From NCBI GenBank assembly GCA_038240875.1, contig JBBRGG010000176.1, positions 1-7,485 of the forward strand: a DNA stretch of 7,485 bases, written 5' to 3'. Position numbers and translations under genes: made by a program. Within the stretch, counting starts at the first letter, position 1. Each line of letters starts with the position of its first letter. This DNA is from JBBRGG01 sp038240875 (GTDB lineage: Bacteria > Planctomycetota > Phycisphaerae > Phycisphaerales > UBA1924). Below the pieces are notes generated by a model, which was not told the DNA's origin, searched no databases, and saw nothing but the letters and a program-made list of their open reading frames with translations. Below are positions 5,744 through 7,485 of this stretch, piece after piece.

Positions 5744-7485
5744 ATGCAGATTCTGAATCTGGGCGTGGTGCTGTGTGTCAAGGCGTGTCTTTTCGCGATG
5801 TGCGGCTTGTCGGTGCGCGCGAACGCGATGGAGACAAATCTGCTTGATTGGTTTGAGGACGCGGGAACATGGAAGGCAATCGCGGCGACTGGCGTCGGCC
5901 TTGTGGTCACGAACGAAGCTGGAAAGACGGGCAATGCGCTGCGCGTTGACTATGACTTTACGAAAGGGTCGGGATTCGTCATTGTGCAGAAGGATTTTGG
6001 GATGATGCTGCCCGACCCGGCGACGGGAAAGACGTATGAGTTTTCGTTTGACGCGAAAGGTGATGCGATTGCCAACGACCTTGAGTTTAAGTTGCTGGAC
6101 ACGCTTGGGGACGCCGGGGCACAAGCGGATCGAAGCGACGTGTGGTGGCATCAGCGTCGGGCGTTCACGCCGATGCGTGATTGGCAAACGCTGACGACGC
6201 GCGTGCGGCATGTGACCTTTGCCTGGGGGCCTTCGCATGGCACGCCCACGCGAAAGGTAGACAAGATTGAGTTTGCAATCGCGGCGATACAAGGCGGCAA
6301 GGGAACGATCTGGCTCGACAACTTGATGTATCGCGAGATTGATGCGCCCCCCACTACGCCGCCTGCGGTTGAGGCGTCGGCGTCGTCGAGTATGGGCGGC
6401 TCCAATCCCGCGAACGTACTTGATGAGAATGATGCAACGGTGTGGCGAAGTTCGGGTAATGAACAGATGCCCTTGCTCAACATGGACCTTGGAATGGAGC
6501 GTGAGTTTGGTGGCGTTGAAGTATTAATCGCGGATGTTGGCATGCGCGAGATCGAGCTCGAAGGGTCGAGCGAAGCCACGCCGACCGCAGGCTCGTGGAA
6601 GTTGCTGGCCAAGCTCGAAGGGATTGGTGCCAATCGCGTGATTGTGTGGGCACCAGAATCAAGTGCAAGGCATATTCGACTTGGGTTCAATGCTGATGCG
6701 CCGGCGGGGATTGCTGAGGTTCGGTTGATCTCGCCTGAGATTGGCGCGTCGCGAAACTCGTTGATGGCGTATGTCGCGCAGAGAGACGCGCGGCTCGCGG
6801 CGACGATTGCTCAAGAGACTGATTTGGCTGGCTTGCCTGATTTGGCGGACTTGTCTGATTGGCCAGACATGTTCTTTGGGAAGCAGCGGTATTGGACGGT
6901 TGTGGGATTGCCCGATGATGACGCCGAGGCATTGATCAGTGAACAAGGCGTGGTTGAAGTGGGCAAGGGTTTGTTCACGTTGGACGGGGTGATTCGCACG
7001 CTCGGCGCAAGCGGCACGATGACCGATGGTCGAATGATTCGGTTGTCGGCGTGCGCGAAGAGGGTTTCGCTGGACGGCGGGTGGATGCCGATACCGAGCG
7101 TTGAGGGTGAGACCGAAGGGTTTGCGACAATGGTGACGGCGCTGGCGACGGGAATGCCCGGGGCATCGACGATCTTGGTGCGGTATGCGATTACCAATAC
7201 GGGCAACAAAGTAGCGAATGGCTGGTTCAGCGTTGCGGGGAGGCCTTTCCAGGTCAACCCAGTGTGGCAAGACTTGAAGGCGACGGGCGGCGTGGCGCCG
7301 ACGAAGCAGGTTGCCGCGGTTGCGAATGGGTTTGCGATGGATGGCAGGCGGGTTTTGGTGAATCCTGCGCCATTGAGTGTTGTGGGTTCGACGTTTGCGG
7401 GCGGTGAAGTGATGACGGGCTTACGCGGTATGGGGACGCTCGTGCCTTTGGCGGGTTCGTCATTGGCGCGAGTGGATTCGATCAC
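5744..7485 (+). CDS. Secreted discoidin (F5/8 type C) domain protein, 3'-truncated by window end
   Basis: The frame is open from ATG 5744 to the edge (580 complete codons, no stop). A Sec signal peptide covers residues 1-28 (cleavage after RANA). Residues about 29-200 (DWFEDAGTWKA, NALRVDYDF, YEFSFDAKGD, GTIWLDNLMY) look like a jelly-roll carbohydrate-binding module of the CBM11/galactose-binding-like kind. After a Pro/Thr linker, residues 208-330 are an F5/8 type C domain: ASASSSMGGSNPANVLDEND, TVWRS, LLNMDLGMEREFGGVEV, ARHIRLGFN. From about 370 (WPDMFFGKQRYWTVVGLPDD) a further region follows, with GVIRTLG, MPIPSV, YAITNTGN and RPFQVNPVWQDL (500-511). These strings remind me of long planctomycete and proteobacterial 'coagulation factor 5/8' proteins of about 1000 residues that continue into an alpha/alpha helical barrel, but that part lies outside the window. 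The likely role is binding or processing a polysaccharide outside the cytoplasm. No catalytic residue can be named. Confidence 0.9.
   Translation, partial: MQILNLGVVLCVKACLFAMCGLSVRANAMETNLLDWFEDAGTWKAIAATGVGLVVTNEAGKTGNALRVDYDFTKGSGFVIVQKDFGMMLPDPATGKTYEFSFDAKGDAIANDLEFKLLDTLGDAGAQADRSDVWWHQRRAFTPMRDWQTLTTRVRHVTFAWGPSHGTPTRKVDKIEFAIAAIQGGKGTIWLDNLMYREIDAPPTTPPAVEASASSSMGGSNPANVLDENDATVWRSSGNEQMPLLNMDLGMEREFGGVEVLIADVGMREIELEGSSEATPTAGSWKLLAKLEGIGANRVIVWAPESSARHIRLGFNADAPAGIAEVRLISPEIGASRNSLMAYVAQRDARLAATIAQETDLAGLPDLADLSDWPDMFFGKQRYWTVVGLPDDDAEALISEQGVVEVGKGLFTLDGVIRTLGASGTMTDGRMIRLSACAKRVSLDGGWMPIPSVEGETEGFATMVTALATGMPGASTILVRYAITNTGNKVANGWFSVAGRPFQVNPVWQDLKATGGVAPTKQVAAVANGFAMDGRRVLVNPAPLSVVGSTFAGGEVMTGLRGMGTLVPLAGSSLARVDSI
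6819..6872 (+). repeat. Three degenerate 18-base tandem units inside the discoidin gene
   Basis: Units at 6819-6836, 6837-6854 and 6855-6872 all begin CTGATT. Units 1 and 2 match at 15 of 18 bases, units 2 and 3 at 14 of 18. They encode a six-residue periodicity, DLAGLP / DLADLS / DWPDMF, in the linker between the F5/8 domain and the C-terminal region. The period keeps the reading frame. Confidence 0.6.

Noticed and set aside
5612..6690. Two minus-strand ORFs (5612-6292 and 6151-6690) over the intergenic region and discoidin gene
   Set aside because: The plus strand codes a signal peptide plus recognisable beta-sandwich and F5/8 domains; the antisense frames have no motifs and overlap each other.
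6659..7485. Minus-strand ORFs at 6659-7270 and 6811-7485
   Set aside because: The plus-strand frame from 5744 stays open through here with recognisable domain strings; the minus frames are compositional shadows.
1..7485. tRNA or rRNA genes, CRISPR arrays, insertion sequences
   Set aside because: I saw no tRNA cloverleaf, no rRNA core motif, no regularly spaced repeat-spacer pattern, and no transposase or terminal inverted repeats with target duplications.

Overview
The window looks like chromosomal DNA from a planctomycete, probably class Phycisphaerae. The best evidence is the C-terminus of the gene at 3140-5533. It has two dockerin-like calcium loops of the form DFNVDGG.TGDD and DVNQDGG.TGDD and ends in Gly-Gly-Cys, the 'GC-type dockerin' pattern I associate with secreted Phycisphaerae proteins. 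The other clues fit: all genes are on the plus strand, codons favour G in the third position (GCG, GGG, GTG, TTG), Shine-Dalgarno use is uneven, and there are large secreted multidomain proteins. This is inferred from protein features; there is no rRNA or other marker gene in the window.

Layout: (1) 13-366, a small membrane-anchored protein of unknown function, possibly cut by the left edge. (2) 367-540, a leader with nested, mutually exclusive inverted repeats. (3) 541-2013, a family 1 extracellular sugar-binding protein with a Tat-like signal. (4) 2010-2900, a MalF/UgpA-type sugar permease, joined to (3) by an ATGA overlap with a Shine-Dalgarno sequence inside the upstream gene. (5) 2901-3139, an intergenic region with a near-perfect LacI-family operator (TGTAAGCGTTTACA) covering the -35 of a plausible promoter. 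(6) 3140-5533, a secreted protein with a likely beta-propeller, a divergent alpha/alpha-barrel domain resembling the glycoamylase family (Pfam PF10091 / GH144-type) and a GC-type dockerin. (7) 5534-5743, a purine-rich intergenic region with short tandem repeats. (8) 5744 to the right edge, the start of another secreted protein: signal peptide, carbohydrate-binding-like beta-sandwich, F5/8 type C (discoidin) domain, then a conserved-looking C-terminal region that is truncated.

Taken together this reads as a carbohydrate-utilisation locus. Two secreted proteins would bind or cut a polysaccharide outside the cytoplasm, an ABC importer would take up the oligosaccharide, and a LacI-type regulator encoded elsewhere would sense it. 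The glycoamylase/GH144 resemblance makes a beta-glucan, possibly beta-1,2-linked, a reasonable first guess; this is inference. The second permease subunit and the ATPase are not in the window. The most unusual items are the propeller + glycoamylase-like + GC-dockerin architecture, the operator in front of it, and the apparently incomplete transporter cassette.
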